Under the pieces are notes generated by a model that saw only the letters and a list, made by a program, of their open reading frames with translations, was not told the origin of the DNA and did no database searches. The translations under genes and the position numbers were made by a program. Shown one piece after another: positions 27,736-35,956 of a DNA stretch of 64,000 bases (position 1 is the stretch's first letter; each line of letters starts with the position of its first letter). Source of the DNA: Neogemmobacter tilapiae (lineage in GTDB: Bacteria > Pseudomonadota > Alphaproteobacteria > Rhodobacterales > Rhodobacteraceae); assembly GCF_014652215.1 (NCBI RefSeq), contig NZ_BMYJ01000005.1, positions 1-64,000 of the forward strand. The letters are read 5' to 3'.

Positions 27736-28239
27736 ATGGGCGAGCCAAAGACCAATCGGGTTGAATGCCACCTGCGACAAGGGGTCGCGGACGATGCTTT
27801 TGGTATACTGGAAGTTCACCGCGGTTCGATCCTGCGGTTGGGGTCCCTGGCTTATAGCGAAGCCGAGTGCCTAAGCTGGGCGTTCGGCCTGCACGCGAAA
27901 CAGTATGTGCAAGCGATGAAGGCCTTGGGTGAAACCTATTGGGTCGCCGAAATGAATGGGTTCATCTGTGGCTTTTGTTCCTATCTGGGGAATGAAGTCA
28001 AAGGGCTGTATGTCCATGCCGATGTCGCCCGGATGGGGATTGGCACCCGATTGCTTGAAAAAGCCGAGACCGAAATCTTTGCTTTGGGCCACGATAAGAT
28101 TGACCTGACAGCAGCGCTTTCGGCCAAGGGTTTTTACCGCAAGCACGGTTATAGCTCAGTGCAGGAAAAATCGTGGGAATCGCGCGGTGGCCTTGAAATG
28201 ACCGTACTGCAAATGAGAAAACCCCGAACGATCGGCTGA
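27736..28239 (+). CDS. GNAT family N-acetyltransferase
   Basis: 167 aa. The acetyl-CoA binding core reads VKGLYVHADVARMGIGTRLLEKAETEIFALG (V-x-P-x-x-R/Q-x-x-G-x-G/A type, with D and A variants), and the C-terminal GFYRKHGYSSV is typical of GNAT. The substrate is unknown. It lies 44 nt after iolB and ends 3 nt before the convergent phosphoesterase. Confidence 0.82.
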   Translation: MGEPKTNRVECHLRQGVADDAFGILEVHRGSILRLGSLAYSEAECLSWAFGLHAKQYVQAMKALGETYWVAEMNGFICGFCSYLGNEVKGLYVHADVARMGIGTRLLEKAETEIFALGHDKIDLTAALSAKGFYRKHGYSSVQEKSWESRGGLEMTVLQMRKPRTIG

Positions 28240-28242
28240 AAA

Positions 28243-28968
28243 TTAGGGCAAAATCGGCTGACGCCCCGCAGGCGTCAGCAGCCAAGCCTCCCGCCCCTCA
28301 ATCACCACCGCCGACAAAGGCCCGCCATAAGCGGCACCCGAATCAATGTTCAGCCGATTGCCGTAATGCGTCGCCTGTTCCACCACCGTATGCCCATGCA
28401 CGATCAGCGGCCCATGGTCCCGCTTGTCTGACAAAAACGGCTCCCTGATCCACAACAGCGCATCCTCCACCTGCTCCGCCAAGGCCACATCCGGATCGAT
28501 CCCCGCATGCACAAACAGCGCCTCATCCCGCGCAAAACGGCTCGGCAGTTCTGCCAACCAAGCCACATGCGCCGGGGGCACGGCCTCTTGCACCTCAGCC
28601 CAGACCGGCCCCAAAGGCCGATCCGCCGCGTTCAGCACCCCATAGGACGCCAAAGTCGCCCCCCCGCCGATTTTCGGATGCAGATAAGACAAATCCGCCC
28701 GCAGCCCCGGATCCACATGCCCCGCATCGCCCACAAAGCCCACGAACATCCGGTCATGGTTCCCCTTCAGAACCACCCAAGGCGCGCCCCCCGCCTGCCC
28801 TGCCATCAGCCAGTCGATCACCCCCCGGCTGTCCGGCCCCCGGTCCACCAGATCACCCACATGCACGATCACATCCTCAGGCCCCGCCCCATCCGCCGCA
28901 ATCAACCCATGCGCCGCCTGCAACTTTCCCAACTGCCCATGAATGTCGCCAATCGCATAGGTTCGCAT
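28243..28968 (-). CDS. Metallophosphoesterase (serine/threonine phosphatase-like)
   Basis: 241 aa. Calcineurin-like fold with the full metal motif set: GDIHG near the start, GDLVDRGPDS, GNHD (LKGNHDRM), HAGI and VHGHTVV. It resembles the PrpA/ApaH-like protein phosphatases. ATG 28968 follows GAAGGGGCGG; a methionine immediately before is equally possible. Divergent from gnd. Confidence 0.87.
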   Translation of the reverse strand: MRTYAIGDIHGQLGKLQAAHGLIAADGAGPEDVIVHVGDLVDRGPDSRGVIDWLMAGQAGGAPWVVLKGNHDRMFVGFVGDAGHVDPGLRADLSYLHPKIGGGATLASYGVLNAADRPLGPVWAEVQEAVPPAHVAWLAELPSRFARDEALFVHAGIDPDVALAEQVEDALLWIREPFLSDKRDHGPLIVHGHTVVEQATHYGNRLNIDSGAAYGGPLSAVVIEGREAWLLTPAGRQPILP

Positions 28969-29043
28969 CATCCGCCCCTTCGCGGGGAGTTTCCCCCCGC
29001 TTTGTAACATGCTAGCGATAACGGGCTTACGGAGGGACAGCAG

Positions 29044-30444
29044 ATGACTCAAGCAGAAATCGGTCTGATCGGGCTAGGAACGATGGGGGCCGCGCTCGCG
29101 CTCAACATCGCGGAAAAGGGCCACCGGATTGCGGTTTGGAACCGCACCGGCAGCGTGACGACGGAATTTCATGCCACGGCGGGGGCTTTGGCCGCCAATG
29201 TTGTGCCGACGCAAACGCTGGCCGAACTGGTGCAGGCGATCCGCGAACCCCGCGCCATCATCCTGATGGTCCCGGCAGGCCAAGCCGTCGATGACCAGAT
29301 TGCCGCCCTGCGCCCGCTGATGGGCAAGGATGACCTGATCATCGACGCCGGCAACGCGAACTTCCACGACACCCAACGCCGTTCCGCCGAGGCCGAGGCC
29401 GCAGGCGTGCCCTTCGTCGGCATGGGCGTTTCGGGCGGTGAGGAAGGCGCCCGCCATGGCCCGGCCATCATGGGCGGCGGGCCGAAAGCGGCCTGGGACC
29501 GCGTCGCCCCGGTGATGGAGGCGATTTCCGCGAAATACCAAGGCATCCCCTGCGCCACTTGGATGGGTCCGGCGGGCGCTGGCCATTTCGTGAAAACCGT
29601 CCACAACGGCATCGAATATGCCGATATGCAAATGATCGCCGAGGTTTACGGCATCATGCGCGACGGTCTGGGCCTGGACGCCCAAGCGATTGCGGGTGTC
29701 TTTGAAAGCTGGAACCAAGGCCCGCTGCGGTCTTATCTGGTCGAAATCTCGGGCAAAGTCGCCCGCGCCGTGGACCCGGATTCCGGGGCCGCCATGCTCG
29801 ACGTCATCCTCGACAGCGCGGGCCAGAAAGGCACAGGCCGCTGGACCGCGATTGAGGCGCAGCATCTGGGCACCCCCGTCCCGGTGATCGAGGCCGCCGT
29901 TGGGGCGCGCAACGTGTCGTCGCGTCTGGCCGAACGCAAGGCCGGTGAGGCCCGCTTTGGCGCTGGCCCGCAAAAGGTGGATGGCCTGACCCAGACCGAT
30001 CTGGAACAGGCGCTGATGGCGGGCAAGATCCTCTGCTATGCACAGGGCTTCACCATGCTGGCGGCGGCGTCCGAAACCTTTGGCTGGGGCGTCCCCCTGC
30101 CCGAGGCTGCAAAGGTCTGGCGCGAAGGCTGCATCATTCGGTCGGACATGCTGGGCGACATGGCCGAGGCGCTGACCCAGGACGACAAGCGCAACCTGAT
30201 CTTCGCCCCGGCCTTTGCCGCCCATCTGGAAAAAACCCACAACGCCCTGCGCCGCGTCGTGGCCGCAGCCGCCTTGGGCGGCCACGCCGCCCCGGCCCTG
30301 TCGGCCGGTCTGGCCTGGTTCGACGCCATGCGCACCGCGCGCGGCACGGCCAACATGATCCAAGCCCAACGCGACTTCTTTGGCGCGCATGGGTTTGAGC
30401 GGGTTGATGGCGGGGCTGGCAAGCACGGGCCTTGGGCGATGTGA
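29044..30444 (+). CDS. gnd: 6-phosphogluconate dehydrogenase, decarboxylating
   Basis: 466 aa, the standard long form. It converts 6-phosphogluconate to ribulose-5-phosphate with NADP in the pentose phosphate pathway. It has the NADP fold GLIGLGTMGAALALNIAEKGH, the substrate motif GMGVSGGEEGARHGPAIM, and PAGAGHFVKTVHNGIEYADMQMIAE with catalytic Lys. GGAGGGACAGCAG precedes the ATG. A hairpin sits just after the stop. Confidence 0.94.
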   Translation: MTQAEIGLIGLGTMGAALALNIAEKGHRIAVWNRTGSVTTEFHATAGALAANVVPTQTLAELVQAIREPRAIILMVPAGQAVDDQIAALRPLMGKDDLIIDAGNANFHDTQRRSAEAEAAGVPFVGMGVSGGEEGARHGPAIMGGGPKAAWDRVAPVMEAISAKYQGIPCATWMGPAGAGHFVKTVHNGIEYADMQMIAEVYGIMRDGLGLDAQAIAGVFESWNQGPLRSYLVEISGKVARAVDPDSGAAMLDVILDSAGQKGTGRWTAIEAQHLGTPVPVIEAAVGARNVSSRLAERKAGEARFGAGPQKVDGLTQTDLEQALMAGKILCYAQGFTMLAAASETFGWGVPLPEAAKVWREGCIIRSDMLGDMAEALTQDDKRNLIFAPAFAAHLEKTHNALRRVVAAAALGGHAAPALSAGLAWFDAMRTARGTANMIQAQRDFFGAHGFERVDGGAGKHGPWAM

Positions 30445-30456
30445 GATAGATTGTTT

Positions 30457-30482
30457 GGCTGGAGCGAAGCATCGCTCCAGCC
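30457..30482. terminator. Hairpin after gnd (possible bidirectional terminator)
   Basis: Perfect 11-bp stem GGCTGGAGCGA / TCGCTCCAGCC with an AGCA loop, 12 nt after the gnd stop and 20 nt beyond the stop of the convergent DUF1508 gene. There is no clear T-run on either side, so termination is likely but not certain. Confidence 0.5.
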
Positions 30483-30502
30483 AGCACACTGTATTGCGAA
30501 GC

Positions 30503-30667
30503 TCACCTCACAGGCGCAGTAGCCGAGGCCTTGACCAAATTGATCGCGCTCTGAGCATCGGCCTTGTTCACATAGCCTTCGCCTGAGTTTGCGATTTTTC
30601 GGTTATTGGCAGCGTAAAGCGTCCAGCGCCAATAACCTGACACATCAGTATAGAGATTATAGTACAT
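30503..30667 (-). CDS. DUF1508/YegP-like small protein
   Basis: 54 aa, short enough to be missed by length cut-offs. The translation begins MYYNLYTDVSGYWRWTLYAA and continues NNRKIANSGEGYVNKADAQ; the aromatic start, YWRW, NxRxIANSGEGY and following helix are the DUF1508 signature. The family (E. coli YegP has two copies) has no firm function. GAAGGGAG lies 7 nt before the ATG. It faces gnd tail to tail. Confidence 0.78.
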   Translation of the reverse strand: MYYNLYTDVSGYWRWTLYAANNRKIANSGEGYVNKADAQSAINLVKASATAPVR

Positions 30668-31014
30668 TATGTGCTCCCTTCGAGCGCAGAAGATTGCCCG
30701 CTTTGTAGCGGTTTGGATTTATCCACCTCTTCCGGCTTGACGAGCGTGGAGCCTCCGTGAGACTCTCAACTCGTGTTGTAGGACACTCTGCCAAAACAGG
30801 TAGATCGGCACCCACAAGTTAGCGCTTGTGGGTGCCATTATTATGCCGCCTTGGTCTGTGATGAGTCGAGTCTGAATATCTGACATCGCCGAACATTTTG
30901 TGGTTGGCACAAAACTAGGCACTAAAGGCAGTGCAAATTTCAGAAAAATAAGGCAATTCGACTTGCCACCTCCATCGCGGCTTGAAGTGAAAATGCGCAA
31001 TATTGGGGACTACT
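30668..31014. other. Non-coding patch with inverted repeats
   Basis: 347 nt of lower-GC sequence with no convincing gene; a 93-codon minus-strand frame here has no ribosome site or recognisable product. It holds a perfect 12-bp inverted repeat (30807-30818 / 30825-30836, loop TTAGCG). It is also spanned by a 13-bp inverted repeat, TGGATTTATCCAC at 30714-30726 and its complement at 31017-31029. Confidence 0.5.
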
Positions 31015-31188
31015 ATGTGGATAAATCCACTGAAAACTCCCGATGATCACAGGGACGCAATGCTTAAAATCAGCCAACTTTGGGGTGCGCCAATCGGCAC
31101 CTCAGAAGGTGATTCGCTCGATGCGCTTGTGGACATGGTTGTCGATTACGAAGAGCGCTGCTTTCCTACAAATGACATCGAGAAATAA
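31015..31188 (+). CDS. Short HigA-type antitoxin N-terminal fragment (hypothetical)
   Basis: 57 aa from ATG 31015. The text MLKISQLWGAPIGTSEGDSLDALVDMVVDYEERCFP matches the N-terminal region of HigA-like antitoxins (…ALAEIExLWxAxPGTPEGDxLDxLxxLVExYEExHFPI). The helix-turn-helix that normally follows is absent: the frame stops a few residues after the CFP. No toxin gene is next to it. It may be a remnant or a short stand-alone protein. No clear ribosome site. Confidence 0.5.
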   Translation: MWINPLKTPDDHRDAMLKISQLWGAPIGTSEGDSLDALVDMVVDYEERCFPTNDIEK

Positions 31189-31212
31189 AAAAGGGCGGCC
31201 CGCAGGCCGCCC
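31189..31212 (-). terminator. Terminator of serA
   Basis: GGGCGGCC / GGCCGCCC stem with a 4-nt loop, followed on the minus strand by a run of T (A6 on the plus strand, 31187-31192), 21 nt after the serA stop. It also lies directly after the plus-strand antitoxin-like frame. Confidence 0.8.
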
Positions 31213-31232
31213 CTTCCCCATTCCCGCCGCCC

Positions 31233-32825
31233 TTACACCTCGAAGGACAGCGCCTTGACCTGTTGGAACAGCCCGGTCGATTCCAGCGTATCGACCACTT
31301 TCGGGTCAATCGCCTGATCCAGATACAGGATCGCAATCGCATCCTGCCCCACGCCCGAGCGGCCCAAGGTAAAGTTGGCGATGTTCACGTTGTTCTTGCC
31401 CATCGTCATGCCCAACAAGCCGATGATGCCCGGCACGTCCTCGTTCGTCGTGTAAAGCATGTGTTCGCCAATCTCGGCGTCGATGTTGATGCCTTTGATC
31501 TGGATGAAACGCGGTTTCCCGTCGCTGAAACAGGTGCCCGCGACCGAACGCTCGCGCTTGTCCGTGACCATCGTCACCTTGATATAGGCATCAAACACGC
31601 CCGACTTGTCTTGGCGCGTGGTCGAAACCTGAATGCCACGTTCCTTGGCCACGATGGGGGCCGACACCAGATTCACGTCTGGGTTCTGCTGTTTCATCAC
31701 GCCCGCAATCACGGCACAGTTCAGCGCTTGCAGGTTCATGTCGGCCACAACGCCATCGTACAGGATGTTGATCGCCTTGATCGGCTCGTCCGTCATCTGG
31801 CCGATAAAGGCCCCCAGATGCCCCGCCAGCTTGATCCACGGCCCCATCACGGCCGCCTCTTCCGCCGTCACCGAAGGCATGTTCAGCGCATTCGACACAG
31901 CGCCGGTCAGCAGATAGTCCGACATCTGCTCGGCCACTTGCAGCGCCACGTTTTCCTGCGCTTCGGTGGTGGAAGCGCCCAGATGCGGGGTGCAGACGAC
32001 GTTCGGATGGCCGAACAGCGGGTTTTCGTTGGCCGGTTCCACCTCGAACACGTCCAAGGCCGCCGCTGCAACCTGACCGCTGTTCAGCGCGTCCAACAGC
32101 GCCGCTTCGTCGATCAACCCGCCACGGGCGCAGTTGATGATCCGCACGCCGCGCTTGGTTTTCGCCAGCGATTCCGCCGACAGGATGTTGCGCGTCTTGT
32201 CGGTCAAGGGCACATGCAGGGTGATGAAATCGGCGCGGGCCAAAAGTTCATCGAGTTCAACCTTGGTCACACCCAGATGTTTGGCACGTTCTTCCGACAG
32301 GAAGGGGTCATAAGCCACGACTTTCATCTTCAAGCCCACAGCCCGGTCACAGACGATGCCACCGATGTTGCCCGCCCCGATGACGCCCAAGGTCTTGTTG
32401 AACAGTTCAACGCCCATAAAGCGCGACTTTTCCCATTTCCCGGCTTGGGTGGAGGCATTCGCCTCGGGGATCTGCCGCGCCACAGAAAACATCATCGCAA
32501 TGGCATGTTCGGCCGTGGTGATCGAATTGCCGAACGGCGTGTTCATCACGATGACGCCCTTTTTCGAGGCGTTCGGAATGTCGACGTTATCAACCCCAAT
32601 CCCCGCACGCCCCACGACCTTCAGCTTGGTCGCATTTTCCAGCAGCTTTTCGGTGACTTTGGTCGCCGAACGGATCGCCAGACCATCATACTGCCCGATG
32701 ATGCGGGCCAGTTCTTCCTTATCCTTGCCCAGCTTGGGCATGTAATCCACCTCGACCCCACGGTCGCGGAAGATTTGCACGGCGGTTTCGGACAGTTCGT
32801 CAGAGACAAGAACGCGGGGGGCCAT
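31233..32825 (-). CDS. serA: D-3-phosphoglycerate dehydrogenase
   Basis: 530 aa, the long form with an intervening (ASB) and a C-terminal ACT domain. First step of serine synthesis from 3-phosphoglycerate. Motifs: GRAGIGVDNVDIPNASKKGVIVMNTP, the NAD loop GVIGAGNIGGIVCDRA, catalytic Arg in NCARGGLIDE and His in VCTPHLGASTTEAQ. The ACT domain is near residues 455-530 (VPGIIGLLGMTMGKNNVNIANFTLGR) and usually senses serine. It follows serC on the same strand with a palindromic repeat between. Confidence 0.95.
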   Translation of the reverse strand: MAPRVLVSDELSETAVQIFRDRGVEVDYMPKLGKDKEELARIIGQYDGLAIRSATKVTEKLLENATKLKVVGRAGIGVDNVDIPNASKKGVIVMNTPFGNSITTAEHAIAMMFSVARQIPEANASTQAGKWEKSRFMGVELFNKTLGVIGAGNIGGIVCDRAVGLKMKVVAYDPFLSEERAKHLGVTKVELDELLARADFITLHVPLTDKTRNILSAESLAKTKRGVRIINCARGGLIDEAALLDALNSGQVAAAALDVFEVEPANENPLFGHPNVVCTPHLGASTTEAQENVALQVAEQMSDYLLTGAVSNALNMPSVTAEEAAVMGPWIKLAGHLGAFIGQMTDEPIKAINILYDGVVADMNLQALNCAVIAGVMKQQNPDVNLVSAPIVAKERGIQVSTTRQDKSGVFDAYIKVTMVTDKRERSVAGTCFSDGKPRFIQIKGINIDAEIGEHMLYTTNEDVPGIIGLLGMTMGKNNVNIANFTLGRSGVGQDAIAILYLDQAIDPKVVDTLESTGLFQQVKALSFEV

Positions 32826-32853
32826 GATGGGCTCCTATGATTTTGGTTTTGGG

Positions 32854-32918
32854 GAAGATGGGCCGATGGCCCATCCTACGCATATTCGGGGGGTAGGATG
32901 GGCCATCGGCCCATCTTC
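32854..32918. repeat. 65-nt palindromic repeat (BIME-like) between serC and serA
   Basis: Two perfect 26-nt inverted arms (32854-32879 and 32893-32918) around a 13-nt loop. Each arm contains the inner palindrome GATGGGCCGATGGCCCATC and the outer end reads GTAGGATGGGCC. The total length and GTAGG ends match the repeats of the 46.6-49.3 kb array, with a different core. A partial core copy (GGGCCATCGGCCCATC) lies at 79-94. Confidence 0.8.
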
Positions 32919-32923
32919 GGGGA

Positions 32924-34081
32924 TCACGCCGCCTTGGCGATTTCCGCAATTTCCGCGTAGAACGCATGCGCAATCCACGGCATCAACGCCTGCACATCGC
33001 TGGTTTCCACCGTCGATCCGCACCAGATCCGCAGACCTGCCGGCGCATCGCGGTAAGCCCCCACATCCAGCGCCACGCCCGCCTTTTCCAGCCGCTTGGC
33101 CACCGCTTTCGCAAACGCCTCACCATCCGCGATCCGCGCATCGTTGAACTTCACGCAAACGCTCGTCGTGCTGGCCGTCGCCGGATCGACCGCCAAATTC
33201 ACCAGCCACGCATTCGCAGCGCAGAAATCCCAGACCACCTGCGCATTCGCCTGCGCCCGGCCCACCAGCCCCGCCAGACCACCCACCGATTTCGCCCATT
33301 TCAGCGCCACCAGATAATCTTCTACCGCCAGCATCGACGGCGTGTTGATCGTCTCGCCCACGAAAATGCCTTCGATCAGCTTGCCCTTGCTCGTCAGCCG
33401 GAAAATCTTGGGCAGGGGCCAGGCCGGAACATAGCTTTCCAACCGCTCCACGGCGCGCGGCGACAGGATCAGCATCCCATGCGCCCCTTCGCCTCCCAGC
33501 ACTTTCTGCCAGCTAAACGTCACCACATCCAGCTTCGCCCAGTCCAGCTCCATCGCAAAAGCCGCCGAGGTCGCGTCGCAAATCGTCAAACCCTGACGAT
33601 CCGCCGGAATAACCTCCGCATTCGGAAGCCGCACACCGCTCGTCGTGCCGTTCCAGGTGAACACCACGTCATTGTCAAAGTTGACCTTGGCGAAATCCAC
33701 AATCTCGCCATAGGGGGCCACATGCACATTCGCCTTCAGCTTCAACTGCTTGACGACATCCGTCACCCAGCCTTCGCCAAAGCTTTCCCAAGCCACCATA
33801 TCCACGCCCCGCGCCCCCAGCAGGGACCACAGCGCCATTTCCACAGCCCCAGTGTCCGAGGCGGGCACGATGCCAATGCGGTAATCCGCTGGCACGTTCA
33901 GAATTTCACGGGTCAAGTCGATCGCCTCTTTCAGCTTGGCCTTGCCCACCGCCGCGCGGTGCGAACGCCCCAAGGGCGCATCAGCCAGCATATCAAGAGA
34001 GAAACCAGGAACCTTGGCACAGGGGCCAGAGGAGAAACGCGGATTGGCCGGGCGCGTGGCCGGTGTCGACAAGTCAGACAT
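32924..34081 (-). CDS. serC: Phosphoserine aminotransferase
   Basis: 385 aa. PLP enzyme making phosphoserine from 3-phosphohydroxypyruvate and glutamate. It belongs to the alphaproteobacterial SerC branch: [15 protein letters not shown] at the N-terminus, [20 protein letters not shown], and the PLP lysine K193 in [19 protein letters not shown] 34081 is set by GGAAGGA just upstream; a frame running much further upstream crosses serB. Its leader has a structured element. Confidence 0.94.
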   Translation of the reverse strand: MSDLSTPATRPANPRFSSGPCAKVPGFSLDMLADAPLGRSHRAAVGKAKLKEAIDLTREILNVPADYRIGIVPASDTGAVEMALWSLLGARGVDMVAWESFGEGWVTDVVKQLKLKANVHVAPYGEIVDFAKVNFDNDVVFTWNGTTSGVRLPNAEVIPADRQGLTICDATSAAFAMELDWAKLDVVTFSWQKVLGGEGAHGMLILSPRAVERLESYVPAWPLPKIFRLTSKGKLIEGIFVGETINTPSMLAVEDYLVALKWAKSVGGLAGLVGRAQANAQVVWDFCAANAWLVNLAVDPATASTTSVCVKFNDARIADGEAFAKAVAKRLEKAGVALDVGAYRDAPAGLRIWCGSTVETSDVQALMPWIAHAFYAEIAEIAKAA

Positions 34082-34135
34082 GGTATCCTTCCAGATAAAT
34101 GCCCTTCGGTGGGGAAGGGTGTCCCACCGCCGCCA
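34082..34135 (-). promoter_or_regulatory. Structured serC leader (candidate serC RNA motif)
   Basis: Two hairpins compete in the serC 5' leader: CGGTGGG/CCCACCG (34107-34113 with 34123-34129) and CCCTTC/GAAGGG (34102-34107 with 34114-34119). They share bases and cannot form together. The ribosome site TCCTTCC on the plus strand (34086-34092) follows. A 'serC' RNA motif has been described upstream of serC in alphaproteobacteria; identity with this leader is my inference. Confidence 0.5.
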
Positions 34136-34217
34136 ATACAGGCCGCCCCAGACTGGCGCAAGATGGAATTTGTGCGTAAACGGCACATGACCCCTGATTT
34201 GCGACATGAAGGCCCCG

Positions 34218-35093
34218 ATGTTCATCGCCACCCTGATCACCAATCCCGCCAAACCCGCCCTTGACCGCGTCACGGTGGAATCCCTCCGCGATGCCTGGGG
34301 TGGGGGCGATGCCATCTGGCTGGATACCGGGATTGCCGCCGAATTTGCGCTCGCGGACGTGCCCGCAAACCGCTGGGATGTCTGGGCCAGCCTGCAAGGC
34401 ATCGGCGTCGATCTGGTGGTGCAAAATGCCCAAGGCCGTCGCAAGAAACTGCTGCTGGCCGATATGGACAGCACCATGATCCAGCAGGAATGTATCGACG
34501 AACTGGCCGATGCCGCCGGTGTTGGGCCCCATGTTGCAGGCATCACCGCACGGGCCATGAACGGCGAGCTGGATTTTGAAGAGGCTTTGCGCGAACGCGT
34601 CGGCCTTTTGGCCGGTCTGCCCGAAAGCGTGATCGCCGAGGTGATCCGCGACCGCATCACCCTCATGCCCGGTGGCCCCGCCCTGCTGGCCACGATGAAG
34701 GCAAACGGGGCCTATGCCGCCCTTGTTTCCGGCGGATTCACCGCCTTTACCGGGGTGATTGCCGACCGTCTGGGCTTTGATGAAAACCGCGCCAACACGC
34801 TGCTGGCCGAGGGGGGCACACTGACGGGCAAGGTCGGAATGCCCATTCTGGGCAAGGCCGCCAAGCTGACGGCGTTGCAGGAAATCAGCGCCCGGCTGGG
34901 CATCACGCCCGACGACGCCATGGCCGTCGGCGACGGCGCGAACGATCTGGCGATGCTGAAACACGCCGGGGCAGGCGTCGCTTTGCACGCCAAGCCTGTG
35001 GTCGCGGCCGAATGCGATATGCGGATCAATCATGGCGACTTAACCGCTTTGCTATATATTCAAGGCTATGGTCGCGGGGATTTTGTGGAATGA
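34218..35093 (+). CDS. serB: Phosphoserine phosphatase
   Basis: 291 aa from ATG 34218, which has GAAGG 5 nt upstream; an ATG four codons earlier is possible. Final step of serine synthesis. HAD fold: nucleophile D82 in [16 protein letters not shown], substrate loop [21 protein letters not shown], and [23 protein letters not shown]. The N-terminal 70 residues form the ACT-like extension usual for SerB. Divergent from serC, and overlaps the next gene by 4 nt. Confidence 0.94.
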   Translation: MFIATLITNPAKPALDRVTVESLRDAWGGGDAIWLDTGIAAEFALADVPANRWDVWASLQGIGVDLVVQNAQGRRKKLLLADMDSTMIQQECIDELADAAGVGPHVAGITARAMNGELDFEEALRERVGLLAGLPESVIAEVIRDRITLMPGGPALLATMKANGAYAALVSGGFTAFTGVIADRLGFDENRANTLLAEGGTLTGKVGMPILGKAAKLTALQEISARLGITPDDAMAVGDGANDLAMLKHAGAGVALHAKPVVAAECDMRINHGDLTALLYIQGYGRGDFVE

Positions 35094-35566
35094 TCGTACG
35101 CCAAGCCCAACCCGACGACGCCCCTGCCATGTGCGACCTGCTGAACCGCATCATCACCATCGGCGGCACCACCGCCCATCAGAACCCCTTCACCCCCGAA
35201 CAGGTGCTGCACCACTATATCCAAGACGCCCTGACCGCCTTTGTCGCGGTCGAAGACGGTCGTATTCTGGGCTTTCAGGCCACCGACACCAACCCTGACC
35301 TGCCCCAAGGCTGGGGTGACATCGGCACCTTTGTCGATCCCACCCTGCAACGTGGCGGCGTCGGGGCCGCGCTTTTTGACGCCACAAGCACCGCGGCGAA
35401 AGCCAAGGGCCTGACCACGCTGAACGCCACCATCCGCGCCGACAATGCACCGGGCCTTGGTTTCTACAGCCGCCGGGGCTTTGTCGATTACGCGCAGAAC
35501 CCCGACTGGGCGCTGAAAGACGGGTGCATCGTGGGGCGCGTGTCCAAGCGGTTCGATCTGGTCTGA
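35090..35566 (+). CDS. GNAT family N-acetyltransferase
   Basis: 158 aa. Starts [22 protein letters not shown]; the CoA-binding region reads IGTFVDPTLQRGGVGAALFDATSTAAKAKG and the end has GLGFYSRRGFVDYAQ, all typical of GNAT enzymes of the phosphinothricin-acetyltransferase-like group. Substrate unknown. ATG overlaps the serB stop (ATGA), so it is probably co-translated with serB. Confidence 0.84.
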   Translation: MIVRQAQPDDAPAMCDLLNRIITIGGTTAHQNPFTPEQVLHHYIQDALTAFVAVEDGRILGFQATDTNPDLPQGWGDIGTFVDPTLQRGGVGAALFDATSTAAKAKGLTTLNATIRADNAPGLGFYSRRGFVDYAQNPDWALKDGCIVGRVSKRFDLV

Positions 35567-35581
35567 AAGAAACCTGCCCGC

Positions 35582-35610
35582 TTGACAGCGGCAAAGTTTG
35601 CCCGAATACT
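35582..35610 (+). promoter_or_regulatory. Promoter with palindromic operator before arsR
   Basis: A perfect TTGACA (35582-35587), a 17-nt spacer and AATACT (35605-35610). The spacer contains the 13-bp palindrome GGCAAAGTTTGCC (35590-35602), well placed for repression by the ArsR protein. The start codon follows the -10 box by only 7 nt, so the transcript is predicted to be leaderless. Confidence 0.6.
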
Positions 35611-35617
35611 TCACCAT

Positions 35618-35956
35618 ATGGCAAACTATCAAAACAACCCCATTGACCGCACCTTTGCCGCCCTTGCCGACCCCACTCGGCGCTATGTGCTGCAACGGCT
35701 GATGGATGAACCTGATCTTTCGGTCAGCGATCTGGCAAGACCCCTATCCCTTAAACTGCCGGGCCTGATGAAACATCTGGATGTGCTGTCTGATGCCGGT
35801 CTGATCCGCCGCACGAAAACCGGGCGGACTGTGCAGGTCCGTCTTGCCGCCGAACCGATGCAGCAGGCGATGGAATGGCTGAACCAATATCAACGCTTCT
35901 GGTCGGCCAGCCTTGATCAACTGACCGCCTTTGTCGAAGCGCAGGAAGAACCATGA
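35618..35956 (+). CDS. ArsR family transcriptional regulator
   Basis: 112 aa from ATG 35618. Winged helix: RTFAALADPTRRYVLQRLMDEPDLSVSDLARPLSLKLPGLMKHLDVLSDAGLIRRTKTGR. It lacks an obvious metal-binding cysteine box, like the ArsR proteins paired with SRPBCC/AHSA1 genes. No Shine-Dalgarno is seen, which agrees with a leaderless start just after the -10 box; a TTG at 35582 is the -35 box, not a start. It overlaps the SRPBCC gene by 4 nt. Confidence 0.88.
   Translation: MANYQNNPIDRTFAALADPTRRYVLQRLMDEPDLSVSDLARPLSLKLPGLMKHLDVLSDAGLIRRTKTGRTVQVRLAAEPMQQAMEWLNQYQRFWSASLDQLTAFVEAQEEP

Noticed and set aside
30719-31000. 93-codon minus-strand frame
   Set aside because: No ribosome site, no recognisable domain, and it crosses the perfect 12-bp hairpin and most of the inverted-repeat patch.
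31263-32840. 525-codon frame opposite serA
   Set aside because: Antisense shadow of an intact serA with all catalytic motifs.
34082-34693. Upstream extension of serC to 589 aa
   Set aside because: The added part runs antisense through serB; ATG 34081 has a strong ribosome site and the known SerC N-terminus.
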